Positions 36,532 to 45,327 of a stretch of 53,100 nt of DNA are shown here, one piece after another. The stretch covers positions 1-53,100 of the forward strand of contig CAWUJT010000006.1 of assembly GCA_963922715.1 (NCBI GenBank). Reading direction: 5' to 3'. The notes beneath the pieces were generated by a model that was not told where the DNA came from, searched no databases, and saw nothing but the letters and a program-made list of their open reading frames with translations. Both the position numbers and the translations under genes were made by a program. The stretch comes from CAWUJT01 sp963922715. GTDB taxonomy: Bacteria > Pseudomonadota > Alphaproteobacteria > Rhodobacterales > Rhodobacteraceae. Numbering within the stretch: position 1 is the first letter of the stretch; the number at the start of each line of letters is the position of its first letter.

Positions 36532-37407
36532 ATGGAAATAAAATCGATTGGCATTATCGGCGCTGGACAGATGGGCAATGGAATTGCCCATGTCTGTGCG
36601 CTCGCAGGGTACACTGTGTATATAAATGATGTTAGCGACGATGCACTTAAATCAGCCCTTGACCGCATAGACCAGAATATGGAGCGTCAAATCAGTCGGG
36701 AAAAAATAACTGTCTCTGAGAAAGAGGCCGCTTTAGGCAGGATTACCACGACGCTGCAGCTTCCAGATATTGCACAAACCGACTTGGTCATTGAAGCCGT
36801 CACCGAGAAGGAAGAATTGAAACAGAAAATCTTCAGTGACCTTATCCCGCATCTGCGCCCGACAACACTGCTTACCTCCAATACCTCATCCATTTCGATC
36901 ACGCGCCTGGCCTCTCGTACCGACAGGCCCGAAAAATTCATGGGATTTCATTTTATGAATCCCGTACCGGCGATGAAACTTGTGGAGCTCATCCGGGGGA
37001 TTGCAACCAACGATGACACCTACAGTGCGTGTAAAGGCGTGGTGGAGCGGTTGGGCAAAACGACTGCCATGTCGGAAGACTTTCCAGGCTTTATTGTCAA
37101 TCGAATTTTAATGCCGATGATCAATGAGGCTGTCTATACGCTTTATGAAGGTGTGGGAAACGTCACCTCTATTGATAGCGCGATGCGTCTTGGGACCAAC
37201 CACCCAATGGGGCCGCTTGAGCTGGCGGATTTTATCGGGCTCGATACCTGTCTGGCGATTATGAATGTTTTACATGATGGCCTTGCGGATACAAAATATC
37301 GGCCCTGCCCCTTGTTGACAAAATATGTCGAAGCCGGATGGCTAGGACGCAAAACCAAACGCGGATTTTACGATTATCAAGGCGATTCACCTGTTCCAAC
37401 ACGATAG
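36532..37407 (+). CDS. hbd: 3-hydroxybutyryl-CoA dehydrogenase
   Basis: It oxidises or reduces 3-hydroxybutyryl-CoA/acetoacetyl-CoA with NAD(P). At 291 residues from ATG 36532 (MEIKSIGIIGAGQMG) it matches the usual length; an upstream in-frame start at 36493 would add a poor 13-residue tail. Motifs are the Rossmann GIIGAGQMGNGIA, VIEAVTE, the NTSSIS strand, FHFMNPVP with the active-site His and the GFIVNRILMP block. Among routes available here, butyryl/crotonyl-CoA flow into the ethylmalonyl-CoA pathway (see mcd) or polyhydroxybutyrate turnover are plausible. Confidence 0.95.
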   Translation: MEIKSIGIIGAGQMGNGIAHVCALAGYTVYINDVSDDALKSALDRIDQNMERQISREKITVSEKEAALGRITTTLQLPDIAQTDLVIEAVTEKEELKQKIFSDLIPHLRPTTLLTSNTSSISITRLASRTDRPEKFMGFHFMNPVPAMKLVELIRGIATNDDTYSACKGVVERLGKTTAMSEDFPGFIVNRILMPMINEAVYTLYEGVGNVTSIDSAMRLGTNHPMGPLELADFIGLDTCLAIMNVLHDGLADTKYRPCPLLTKYVEAGWLGRKTKRGFYDYQGDSPVPTR

Positions 37408-37449
37408 AGATGACGCCATCAAATGATCTGTCAGGGATCGTGATGTGTG

Positions 37450-38325
37450 TTATCCTTCAAGAGTTTTTAGTCTTAGCCACTCAACAAAACCACGTGGATT
37501 ATCCTTCCACCGTATAATGTCCAGCCGGTCGATTAGGGGACGTATGACAGGAGATTGAGGTTTGTTCAAAGCGTTCACAACTTCATAAATCAGAAGGCCC
37601 TGACGCAATGTCGCCGATGTGAGACTTGCGATTTGATACCAGCGAGAATTTTGGCCTGGAAAGAAAATGGGCACCACAGGCGCCTCAGAACGCTGGATCA
37701 TTTTCGCTGTAAAAGGGTTCCATTCCTTTTCAATAGCCGGTCCGAAAAAACGCTCTGCTGAGGCGACGGCGCCAGATGGGAAAAGGACGATGACACCACC
37801 GTTATTAAGATGGGCCATGGCCGCTTGCCGCATTTCTAAGTTTTTCTGGCGGGCGTCATCTTCATGCGGAAACGGCACAGGTATCATGAATTCAGCGATC
37901 TCAGGAATGCCCGTCAACAGGCTGCGTGTGAGTATCTTATAGTCAGTTCTAACCCGCCCGATCAGTTCTGCAAGGATCATCCCATCAACTAAACCATGGG
38001 GATGGTTTGCGACCACAATCAGGGGACCAGATCTTGGAAGTTGGGTAAGTTGCTCGGATGGGGTCATCAGCTCTATGCCCATAACTTCAAGGGCATCCCG
38101 CCAGAATTTTTGTCCCGGTATTACGCCTTGCCGTTCAAATCTTCGAATCAAACGCAAAAGCCGCATTTTGCCTGTCATCCACTCCATGGTTCGGATTGTG
38201 TTGGACTTCCAAGGATCCGTGAAGGTGGTTGCATAACTGAGTTTGCGTTTATCATAGGGAACATAATCAGGATGCGGCCCTGCTACACCAACATTACCGA
38301 TTAATTTTTGCGGCTCATCTACCAC
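37450..38325 (-). CDS. Lysophospholipid acyltransferase family protein
   Basis: This 291-residue member of the PlsC/LPLAT superfamily has the acyltransfer motif NHPHGLVDG at about 111-119 and a second block VLFPSGAVASAERFFG at about 185-200 (the usual glycerolipid-binding FPxG-type region). No clear transmembrane helix is present, so it is probably peripheral. It is the last gene before the convergent hbd, following the HPr/EIIA/RapZ genes on the same strand with a small gap. The substrate (lysophosphatidate, ornithine lipid or other) cannot be told from sequence. Confidence 0.82.
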   Translation of the reverse strand: MVDEPQKLIGNVGVAGPHPDYVPYDKRKLSYATTFTDPWKSNTIRTMEWMTGKMRLLRLIRRFERQGVIPGQKFWRDALEVMGIELMTPSEQLTQLPRSGPLIVVANHPHGLVDGMILAELIGRVRTDYKILTRSLLTGIPEIAEFMIPVPFPHEDDARQKNLEMRQAAMAHLNNGGVIVLFPSGAVASAERFFGPAIEKEWNPFTAKMIQRSEAPVVPIFFPGQNSRWYQIASLTSATLRQGLLIYEVVNALNKPQSPVIRPLIDRLDIIRWKDNPRGFVEWLRLKTLEG

Positions 38326-38349
38326 AATTGCCTCACCTTGAGTTGCATG

Positions 38350-38619
38350 TCAGCTTAGCTCCCCAAATCGATCCGAAACGAGACGTTCCAATGCATCAGC
38401 CAAAGCGTTAGCTTCCGGCCCATATGTTTCAACTTCAATAGTGCAACCTTGCGCAGCTGCCAACATTAAAAGACCCATGATTGAATCTCCCACCGCCTCC
38501 AGATCGCCTTTTCGCACTGTTGCTGTCGCCTTGAAGCTTTCAACGCATTCAACGAATTTTGCACTTGCCCGTGCATGCAGTCCTTTTTGATTGACAATTT
38601 TCAAAATGCGCTTGGGCAT
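38350..38619 (-). CDS. ptsH: HPr family phosphocarrier protein
   Basis: This is a small cytoplasmic phosphocarrier. The ATG at 38619 is chosen although the frame is open to 38679: it lies 4 bases after the EIIA stop and gives an 89-residue protein with His exactly at position 15 (KGLHARASA) and Ser at 46 (GDSIMGLL), the canonical phosphorylation sites for EI and HPr kinase. Presence of both, plus HprK in the same cluster, indicates regulatory rather than sugar-transport use. Confidence 0.95.
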   Translation of the reverse strand: MPKRILKIVNQKGLHARASAKFVECVESFKATATVRKGDLEAVGDSIMGLLMLAAAQGCTIEVETYGPEANALADALERLVSDRFGELS

Positions 38620-38623
38620 TTGC

Positions 38624-39016
38624 TCAGGTCTGTCCGGCATCATAGCTGTTGATATACTGCCGCCCAGCGTTACGTGCACGCGATACTGCCTCCGCTATCG
38701 GATAAGAGCGGCTTTTCGCAAGTTTGAGCAGGGCAGGAAGGTTGACGCCATAAAGAATAACTCGGTCTTGTACCAAACAGGCGGGAAGCGAAAGATTTGA
38801 AGGCGATCCACCAAACATATCGGTCACAACAACAACTCCACTGCCTATGTCGACGGAATTGGCAGCGATGCAGATTTCCTCTTCTTTGGTTTTTTTATCG
38901 TAGTTAGCTTCAATTGAAACAGTACAGACCCCCTTTTGCTTACCAATAACATGTTCAATGGCTGCAAGATATTCTCTTGCAAGGCCGCCATGCGCAACGA
39001 TCACAATTCCGATCAT
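38624..39016 (-). CDS. PTS mannose-type EIIA domain protein
   Basis: This single-domain EIIA of the mannose/sorbose family has 130 residues. It begins IGIVIVAHGGLA, with the phospho-accepting His at residue 9, then has a GVVVVTDMFGGSPSNLSL block (about 60-77) characteristic of EIIA-Man. No EIIB/C/D permease is present, so it probably acts as a phosphorylation sensor fed by HPr. It overlaps the RapZ gene by four bases (39013-39016) and is followed after 4 bases by ptsH. Confidence 0.93.
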   Translation of the reverse strand: MIGIVIVAHGGLAREYLAAIEHVIGKQKGVCTVSIEANYDKKTKEEEICIAANSVDIGSGVVVVTDMFGGSPSNLSLPACLVQDRVILYGVNLPALLKLAKSRSYPIAEAVSRARNAGRQYINSYDAGQT

Positions 39017-39930
39017 GAAGAGCCTTCCAAAACACTGTCTCTCGACAGATCATAACGAACCGTGCGCTCCAATTCTCTGTGGCGTATCGTAACGCGCCGC
39101 CCATTATCTTTCAAAATTTCAGCAAGATGTTCCGCTATAAAAACGGACCTGTGTCGTCCGCCCGTACACCCAAAACCAATCGAAAGATAGGCTTTGCCCT
39201 CTTCAGAGTAGGCCGGTAAAAGAATATCCATGAGCTCATTTAGCTTAGAGAAAAAAACATCAAATCTCAGATCAGTTTTGATGTAATCTGCGACTTGGCC
39301 ATCCTTGCCTGTCATTTCCCGCAAGTCAGCCATCCAATATGGATTGTTTAAAAATCGCACATCAAACACCATATCAAGTCCGCGAGGAATTCCACGTTTA
39401 TAACTGAAGCTATGAAGGCTGAGTGAAACAGAACTCTCACTCGTTAAGGAAAAATTATGCCCAATAAGCGCCTTTAACTCATGCACTGTTGTCTCAGTTG
39501 TATCAACCACACTATCGGCGATATCCTGTATTGGACCCAGGAGGTCGAGTTCACGAGTAATCCCGATGCGCGGCCCCTCTTCTGGTGCCATAGGATGCCG
39601 CCTGCGCGTTTCCGAAAAGCGATTGACCAGAATATCTCGATCCGTAAAGAGATAAAGGATATGCAAGTCAATATCTTGGCGTTCTTGAAGACGATCTATA
39701 AGCTCTAACAGTCCTGCCGTTGTATAATCGCGTCCTGCCGGTGCAAGACCTAGGGCAAGGGGGCGCAAGGCAGGTTCTGCAATCAATCGCTCCACAAAAG
39801 ATAAAGGTAAACTGTCAATCACCTCATATCCTAAGTCTTCGAATGCATTGATTGCAGTCGTTCGACCAGAACCCGATGGTCCAGTGATAAGAATCATTGT
39901 TAGCGTTGAGATGCTTCTTTTTTCCGACAT
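39013..39930 (-). CDS. rapZ: RapZ/YvcJ family nucleotide-binding protein
   Basis: This 305-residue protein has an N-terminal P-loop (GPSGSGRTT at 17-25) and a C-terminal domain with the family signature GFGCTGGRHRSV. In enterobacteria RapZ controls glucosamine-6-phosphate synthase through small RNAs; alphaproteobacterial roles are less clear. The Walker A lysine is replaced by Arg here. The gene sits between hprK and the EIIA gene, as in many alphaproteobacteria, implying a link to the regulatory PTS. Confidence 0.93.
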   Translation of the reverse strand: MSEKRSISTLTMILITGPSGSGRTTAINAFEDLGYEVIDSLPLSFVERLIAEPALRPLALGLAPAGRDYTTAGLLELIDRLQERQDIDLHILYLFTDRDILVNRFSETRRRHPMAPEEGPRIGITRELDLLGPIQDIADSVVDTTETTVHELKALIGHNFSLTSESSVSLSLHSFSYKRGIPRGLDMVFDVRFLNNPYWMADLREMTGKDGQVADYIKTDLRFDVFFSKLNELMDILLPAYSEEGKAYLSIGFGCTGGRHRSVFIAEHLAEILKDNGRRVTIRHRELERTVRYDLSRDSVLEGSS

Positions 39931-39991
39931 CTGATAATGGTCTGATTGCTTTTTTGAAATATGTGGTTCTGTTTGGAAAATCGCAATAGAA

Positions 39992-40429
39992 TTATTCAGC
40001 TTTAAAAGCGCGCAACCATATATATATCAGAGGTGCCAAATCTTCTGAAAAAGGCATCTTAAGATGCGGTATAGTACAATCAAGATGAGTGGTTTGTAAT
40101 AGATCGGGCAATCGCTCTAAGGTAACATCAGACTTAAGTGTAAGTTCTGCACAAATACAAACAGCCCCGTGACGCAGCGCGATAGGCACCAGCCCTAGAC
40201 CCGATAGTGCAATTTTAGCCACAGCGTTTGGCGGTGCTTCCGCCCAAAGTTTTCCGTCAGCTGCACGCAAAACAACCAGGTCATCGACAACAAGTTCAGC
40301 ACCCAAAGCAACCATATGAGCCGCGAGTCGACTTTTGCCCGCCCCACTTGGACCCGTTATTAAAAGACCCGTATCTGAAACAGACACGACAGTTGCGTGA
40401 CATGACTGACTTGGATTGAGGCTCGGCAA
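39992..40429 (-). CDS. hprK: HPr kinase/phosphorylase, short alphaproteobacterial form
   Basis: This 145-residue protein corresponds to only the C-terminal catalytic half of Gram-positive HprK. The P-loop is TGPSGAGKSRLAA (about 25-37), followed by LGAELVVDDLVVL. The target is probably Ser46 of the HPr encoded two genes downstream. There is no ATG at the right place: TTG at 40429 begins MPSLNPSQ immediately after the chvG stop codon. Short HprK proteins downstream of ChvG-type kinases are characteristic of alphaproteobacteria. Confidence 0.9.
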   Translation of the reverse strand: MPSLNPSQSCHATVVSVSDTGLLITGPSGAGKSRLAAHMVALGAELVVDDLVVLRAADGKLWAEAPPNAVAKIALSGLGLVPIALRHGAVCICAELTLKSDVTLERLPDLLQTTHLDCTIPHLKMPFSEDLAPLIYIWLRAFKAE

Positions 40430-42157
40430 TCAGACGGGTAATCCTACAACAAATCGCGCCCCAAGTGGGCTAGATGTGATATCTGCATCTGTTGGGCGTA
40501 TGTTCTCGGCCCATATAACGCCGCCATGCGCCTCAACGATTTGTTTAGAGATTGCAAGACCAAGACCGGAATGGTTTCCAAATTGCTTTTCAGGGCGCTC
40601 GGAATAAAACCGATTGAACACTTTTGTCAAAGCCTGCTCTGGGATGCCGGGACCCGTATCTTCAACCACCACAAGAACACGGTTTTCTCTTTTACGTGCC
40701 CACATGCGTATTGCATCACCTTCCTCACAGAAGCTCAGAGCATTGCTGACCAAGTTGACAAAAACCTGTGCCAATCGTGCCTCTAGTCCAAATATCTCGA
40801 CGGGCTCTGCAGGAAGATCAGAAATGTAGTCAATCCCTAAAGCTTGCGCTTCCTGAGCATGATAAGTGCCAATATTTTTGAGCATGTTGATTAAATCAAA
40901 CGCCTCTTCATCTTCTTTTACCAACTCGCTGTCCAGTCGGGAAGCGTTTGAAATATCAGAAACCAAACGATCTAAGCGGCGCACATCATGATCAATCACA
41001 TCTAGAAGTCTTGTTCTTTGATCATCCGTTTTTGCAACCCGCAGCGTTCCTACGGCAGAACGGAGACTGGCCAGAGGGTTCTTGATTTCGTGGGCAACGT
41101 CGGCGGCAAACTGTTCGTTTGAATCTATTCTATCGTAGAGCGCTGCCACCATACCCCGTAAAGCACTTGAAAGACGTCCAATTTCGTCTGGGCGTGCCGT
41201 CAAATCCGGAATACGCACCCGTTGTGGACTCATTTTCCTGGCATGTTTGTCACGCCCAAGTTCTGCGGCAGCGGATAAATCTGAAAGTGGGTTAGCAATT
41301 GTTGATGCCAAAACAAGACTTAAAAAAATCGAGACCACGAGTGCAATAACAAACATTTGCAAAACTTGTTCACGTTCGGTTCTCACCAATGCGTCTATTT
41401 CACCTGCGGCTGATGTGACTGCAATCAGAGCTATTGTTATGTCATCTTGCTGAATTGGCGTGACGACTGTATACACAGCCCCGTGATCGCTTTGCTGCGC
41501 ACGAACGAGGGTTTCCCCGGCATTGATCTCATCAACCATGGCAAAAGCGATTTCATCATTGCCTACAGCGCGAAAAATAGTGTCAGTGTTATTGCGCAAC
41601 CCGGCAATCTTACTCCAAATCCAATTCAGAACATTCGTAATAGACGTTGTTTGATCGTGCACTTCGGTTAAACCGCGGACATTCGAAATATCTTCTGTGT
41701 TACCGCGTGCCTGCGCAATAAGGTCACCATTGTTGTCAAAAACACGAATTTCGACGCCCTTGGGCAAAGTTATCAAGTCGAGAACCTGTGTAAAGTTTGG
41801 CGTTTCGACACCAGAGTTTTGAAGTGAGAGTTCAAATGCGTCCGCTATGAGTTGGGACTCGATTACGAGACCTCTTTCGCGCTGAACAAGTAAGCTATCG
41901 CGGGCAGGATTTAAAAAAAGAACGCCCGATACAAGCACCAAAATCGCAAGAAGGTTAAATAAAATTATTTTCCGCGCCAAAGGGGAGCTTTTAAGAGACA
42001 GAAGTCCTCTGCGCGTTCTTGCGCTGGCCAATTCCTGTTCAACTGCGCCAGCAGGTTTATCCCAGTCTTCACCTAATACAACAGTCGCGCCCTTATTTCT
42101 ATGGGGCCGATCATGGGCGTCCATTTGAGTTCCACTCATGTCAGAGACAACTGTCAT
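40430..42157 (-). CDS. chvG: Sensor histidine kinase ChvG
   Basis: This is a membrane-bound kinase of 575 residues. A cytoplasmic N-terminus (about 1-62) is followed by membrane helix 1 (about 64-83), a periplasmic sensor (about 85-265), membrane helix 2 (about 267-287), a HAMP linker, the dimer/phosphoacceptor domain with H356 in VAHEIKNPL, and the ATPase domain (N-box VSNALSF; DTGPGIP; SGLGLAIS). With ChvI it forms the acid/envelope-responsive system of alphaproteobacteria (ExoS/ChvG, BvrS). The first codons overlap the chvI stop (ATGA). Confidence 0.94.
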   Translation of the reverse strand: MTVVSDMSGTQMDAHDRPHRNKGATVVLGEDWDKPAGAVEQELASARTRRGLLSLKSSPLARKIILFNLLAILVLVSGVLFLNPARDSLLVQRERGLVIESQLIADAFELSLQNSGVETPNFTQVLDLITLPKGVEIRVFDNNGDLIAQARGNTEDISNVRGLTEVHDQTTSITNVLNWIWSKIAGLRNNTDTIFRAVGNDEIAFAMVDEINAGETLVRAQQSDHGAVYTVVTPIQQDDITIALIAVTSAAGEIDALVRTEREQVLQMFVIALVVSIFLSLVLASTIANPLSDLSAAAELGRDKHARKMSPQRVRIPDLTARPDEIGRLSSALRGMVAALYDRIDSNEQFAADVAHEIKNPLASLRSAVGTLRVAKTDDQRTRLLDVIDHDVRRLDRLVSDISNASRLDSELVKEDEEAFDLINMLKNIGTYHAQEAQALGIDYISDLPAEPVEIFGLEARLAQVFVNLVSNALSFCEEGDAIRMWARKRENRVLVVVEDTGPGIPEQALTKVFNRFYSERPEKQFGNHSGLGLAISKQIVEAHGGVIWAENIRPTDADITSSPLGARFVVGLPV

Positions 42158-42855
42158 TCCTCGTTATACCGATATCCAATTCCATAAAGTGTTTCGATTG
42201 CCGAAAATTCGTCGTCTGCAGCGCGCATTTTCTTACGCAATCTTTTGATATGGCTATCAATTGTTCTGTCATCAACATAAACTTGATCGTCATAAGCCAC
42301 GTCCATAAGCTGATCACGTGTTTTAACGAAACCAGGGCGCTGGGCGAGAGCTTGTAACAAAAGGAATTCTGTCACAGTTAAAGAAACTTCTTTACCTTTC
42401 CACTTCACAGCATGCCGTAGCGGATCCATTTCAAGATGCCCGCGTAAAATAACTTGTGCTTCTTGTGGTGTATCGGTCTCATCTGATGCTATTGCCTCTT
42501 GCCGACGTAAAATAGCGCGAATACGCTCGACCAGAAGGCGCTGTGAAAATGGCTTACGGACATAATCATCTGCCCCCATGCGCAAGCCAAGAACCTCGTC
42601 AATTTCATCGTCTTTTGAAGTAAGAAAAATAACAGGAACGCTAGATGTTTGACGTAAACGCTGTAAAAGATCCATTCCATCCATGCGTGGCATTTTTATG
42701 TCGAGCACTGCCAACTCTGGCATACGACGTGTAAAAGCGTCTAAGGCGGATTGTCCATCATTGTATGTTTCGACTTCAAAACCTTCCGATTCTAGTGTCA
42801 TAGAGACTGATGTTAAAATATTTCTGTCGTCGTCAACCAAAGCTATTCTAGACAT
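42154..42855 (-). CDS. chvI: Response regulator ChvI
   Basis: This OmpR-type regulator of 233 residues has a receiver domain with acidic pocket VDDD (8-10) and phosphoacceptor D52 (LDIKMPRMDG), plus K at about 101, and a C-terminal winged helix (about 130-230) with the DQLMDVAYDDQVYVDDRTIDSHIKRLRKKM recognition region. It is divergent from pckA across a 259-base intergenic region, the standard location relative to pckA in this group. It is the first gene of the chain chvI-chvG-hprK-rapZ-EIIA-ptsH. Confidence 0.95.
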   Translation of the reverse strand: MSRIALVDDDRNILTSVSMTLESEGFEVETYNDGQSALDAFTRRMPELAVLDIKMPRMDGMDLLQRLRQTSSVPVIFLTSKDDEIDEVLGLRMGADDYVRKPFSQRLLVERIRAILRRQEAIASDETDTPQEAQVILRGHLEMDPLRHAVKWKGKEVSLTVTEFLLLQALAQRPGFVKTRDQLMDVAYDDQVYVDDRTIDSHIKRLRKKMRAADDEFSAIETLYGIGYRYNEE

Positions 42856-43114
42856 TTTTTATCCTTATCCGCTCGTAATGCCTTATTTTTTACATATTCT
42901 CACGAATTTTAATGCGAGAATCAACTGTAAAGTCTTAAGACACACTAATAATTATTTCCAAAAATGAATTTTAAGGACATAAAAGCACATAAAGTGCGTC
43001 TGATTGCGCAAAAAGCTCAATACTGTTCTGTTATTACACCTAAGTTTTATGTAAGGGCAGTGCACAGTCTGAGACTAATTTACAGACATCATGGGAACTG
43101 AGGGGGGAGTATTG
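42856..43114. promoter_or_regulatory. Divergent chvI / pckA control region
   Basis: This AT-rich 259-base spacer must hold the promoters of both genes. A GGGGGAG ribosome site for pckA is at about 43103-43109. Several short A/T runs exist, but I could not identify a trustworthy operator by eye. ChvI control of pckA is known in related bacteria, so a ChvI site is a plausible content. Confidence 0.5.
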
Positions 43115-44713
43115 ATGATATGCGGACGTGTGAACTCAAGCCAAACACTTGAGTGTCAAGGAATTGTTGGATTGGGCGGCATTCATTACAATCTGCTTGA
43201 ACCAGCTTTGATCGAAGCGTCACTAAAGCGGAATGAAGGCTCACTGGGACAGGGTGGGGCACTCCTAGTCAATACGGGAAAATTCACAGGCAGATCTCCA
43301 AAAGATAAGCATATTGTCAAAACCAAATCTGTCGCAGCGCATGTTTGGTGGGACAACAATACAGCGATGCAACCCGCAGCTTTTGAAGTCCTAAAACAGG
43401 ACATGCTGGCACATATCAAGCAGAAGGATGTTTTTGTTCAAGACCTTTACGCCGGCGCCAACACAAAGCATCGGATCAATGTGCGTTTTGTCACGGAACT
43501 CGCATGGCATGGGCTGTTCATTCGCCACCTCATGAGGCGTCCCTCACGGGCCGCGCTTGAAAGTTTCACACCTGAGTTTACGGTCATAAACGTCCCCAGT
43601 TTTCGCGCCGATCCTGCGCGACACGGATGCCGGTCTGAGACAATTATCGCGATGAATTTTGATGCGAAATTAATCCTCATCGGAGGAACAGAATACGCCG
43701 GAGAAAATAAGAAGTCTATCTTTACGCTGCTCAATTATATCCTTCCAGAAAAAGGTATCATGCCGATGCACTGCTCGGCCAATCATGCGCCCGATGATCC
43801 TGATGAGAGCGCCATTTTCTTTGGTTTGTCGGGCACCGGCAAAACGACCCTGTCGGCCGACCCAAAACGGACATTGATCGGGGATGACGAACATGGATGG
43901 TCGGATCATGGGATATTCAACTTTGAAGGTGGGTGTTACGCGAAAACCATAAATCTGTCGGAAAAAGCGGAACCCAAGATCTATGCCACCACTTCCAAAT
44001 TTGGAACCGTTATTGAAAACATGGTGTTCGATCCCGAAACGTTCGCTCTTGACTTCGACGATGACAGTCTCACGCCAAACATGCGGTGCGCATATCCTTT
44101 GGAACATATCTCAAATGCATCAAGCACGGGCCTGGGTGGGCACCCGAAACACATTGTGATGCTCACCTGTGATGCCTTTGGCGTACTGCCCCCAATTGCG
44201 CGACTTTCACCGGCACAAGCGATGTATCATTTCCTCTCTGGCTTCACCTCCAAAGTCGCAGGTACGGAACGTGGTGTTACCGAGCCAGAGCCCACGTTCT
44301 CGACCTGTTTTGGTGCCCCGTTTATGCCACGCAGGCCAGAGGTTTACGGAAATCTTCTGCGCGAAAAAATCGCGATGTATGGATCATCTTGCTGGTTGGT
44401 GAATACAGGCTGGACTGGGGGAGCATACGGCACGGGTCAGAGAATGCCAATCCAGGCCACCCGCGCCCTTCTGGCGGGGGCTCTGAGCGGCGCTCTGTCG
44501 CAGAGTGCCTTTCGCAAGGATCCTCATTTTGGCTTTGAGGTGCCCCGCTCTTGCCCAGGCGTGGCAGAAAAGCTTCTTGATCCACGTCAGACATGGGATG
44601 ATCCTGAGGCCTATGATGCGCAGGCTGCAAAATTGGTGAGCATGTTTGCAGATAATTTTGCGCAATATCTTCCCTATATCGACGATGACGTGAAAGCCTG
44701 TGCTCTGGGCTGA
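43115..44713 (+). CDS. pckA: Phosphoenolpyruvate carboxykinase (ATP)
   Basis: It converts oxaloacetate and ATP to PEP for gluconeogenesis. The start at ATG 43115 (MICGRVNS) fits a GGGGGAG ribosome site and gives 532 residues, the family's usual length; an open frame runs 8 codons further up. Motifs are TGKFTGRSPKDKH near residue 56, the kinase P-loop GLSGTGKTTLSADP (about 237-250), GDDEHGW and the NTGWTGGAYGTG block. It forms the opposite step to Pyc, also in this window. Confidence 0.96.
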   Translation: MICGRVNSSQTLECQGIVGLGGIHYNLLEPALIEASLKRNEGSLGQGGALLVNTGKFTGRSPKDKHIVKTKSVAAHVWWDNNTAMQPAAFEVLKQDMLAHIKQKDVFVQDLYAGANTKHRINVRFVTELAWHGLFIRHLMRRPSRAALESFTPEFTVINVPSFRADPARHGCRSETIIAMNFDAKLILIGGTEYAGENKKSIFTLLNYILPEKGIMPMHCSANHAPDDPDESAIFFGLSGTGKTTLSADPKRTLIGDDEHGWSDHGIFNFEGGCYAKTINLSEKAEPKIYATTSKFGTVIENMVFDPETFALDFDDDSLTPNMRCAYPLEHISNASSTGLGGHPKHIVMLTCDAFGVLPPIARLSPAQAMYHFLSGFTSKVAGTERGVTEPEPTFSTCFGAPFMPRRPEVYGNLLREKIAMYGSSCWLVNTGWTGGAYGTGQRMPIQATRALLAGALSGALSQSAFRKDPHFGFEVPRSCPGVAEKLLDPRQTWDDPEAYDAQAAKLVSMFADNFAQYLPYIDDDVKACALG

Positions 44714-44796
44714 TATGTCGAAACGAGTATGTAAAAACCTTAAAAAGACCATTTTTACGATTATACTGCTGCAAAATTGGGAAAAGTTCTAAATTG

Positions 44797-45318
44797 ATGC
44801 GACCGCTAAATTTTTGTTTGCTTTTGCTTTGTCTGCCGATGCCAAGTTTCGCCGCTGGGTTTGAGGTCGTTGCGGTCGGCATGCATTGTCCAGAAGAACC
44901 AGAAGGTGCCCGTATGGAAGCGCCCGGAACAGAGCTTGGCTGGATCAGAGAAGGCCGTCCCCTTAGACCTTATGATGTCCTCGGAACAGATATTCCGGCA
45001 GATCATTTACTGTCTTTTGGCATTACCTTTGCAGTCCCAGAAGAGTTTGAAGTAAGCCAAGGTGTGATGGTGCTTGAACATCCGCCCATGGGGGTGGCGG
45101 GTGTCACACGCCAAACCCATTCCGTTGATCTTGTCCCTGGACAAATCCAGGGCACAAGCTGGATTTTCGAATTCGACTATGAGCGCGTGCACGGGACATG
45201 GACACGTTCTTTGGAAGTCGACGGAGAGACGATGTGGTCCGTAACATTTCAGGTCGGCCCGCCCGGGTCGCATCCCCTTGTCAATGAGATATGTTTTGAC
45301 GCCATGCCCATGTCCTAA
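44797..45318 (+). CDS. Secreted DUF3859 family protein
   Basis: This 173-residue protein has a signal peptide (hydrophobic residues about 5-15, cleavage near FAAG). The mature beta-rich domain contains a MHCPEEPEG segment, FGITFAVP, VMVLEHPPMG and WIFEFDYE strands, as in DUF3859. Function unknown. The ATG at 44797 is preceded by an in-frame TTG. It is convergent with the exporter gene downstream, 9 bases apart. Confidence 0.82.
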   Translation: MRPLNFCLLLLCLPMPSFAAGFEVVAVGMHCPEEPEGARMEAPGTELGWIREGRPLRPYDVLGTDIPADHLLSFGITFAVPEEFEVSQGVMVLEHPPMGVAGVTRQTHSVDLVPGQIQGTSWIFEFDYERVHGTWTRSLEVDGETMWSVTFQVGPPGSHPLVNEICFDAMPMS

Positions 45319-45327
45319 GGGGCAAAT

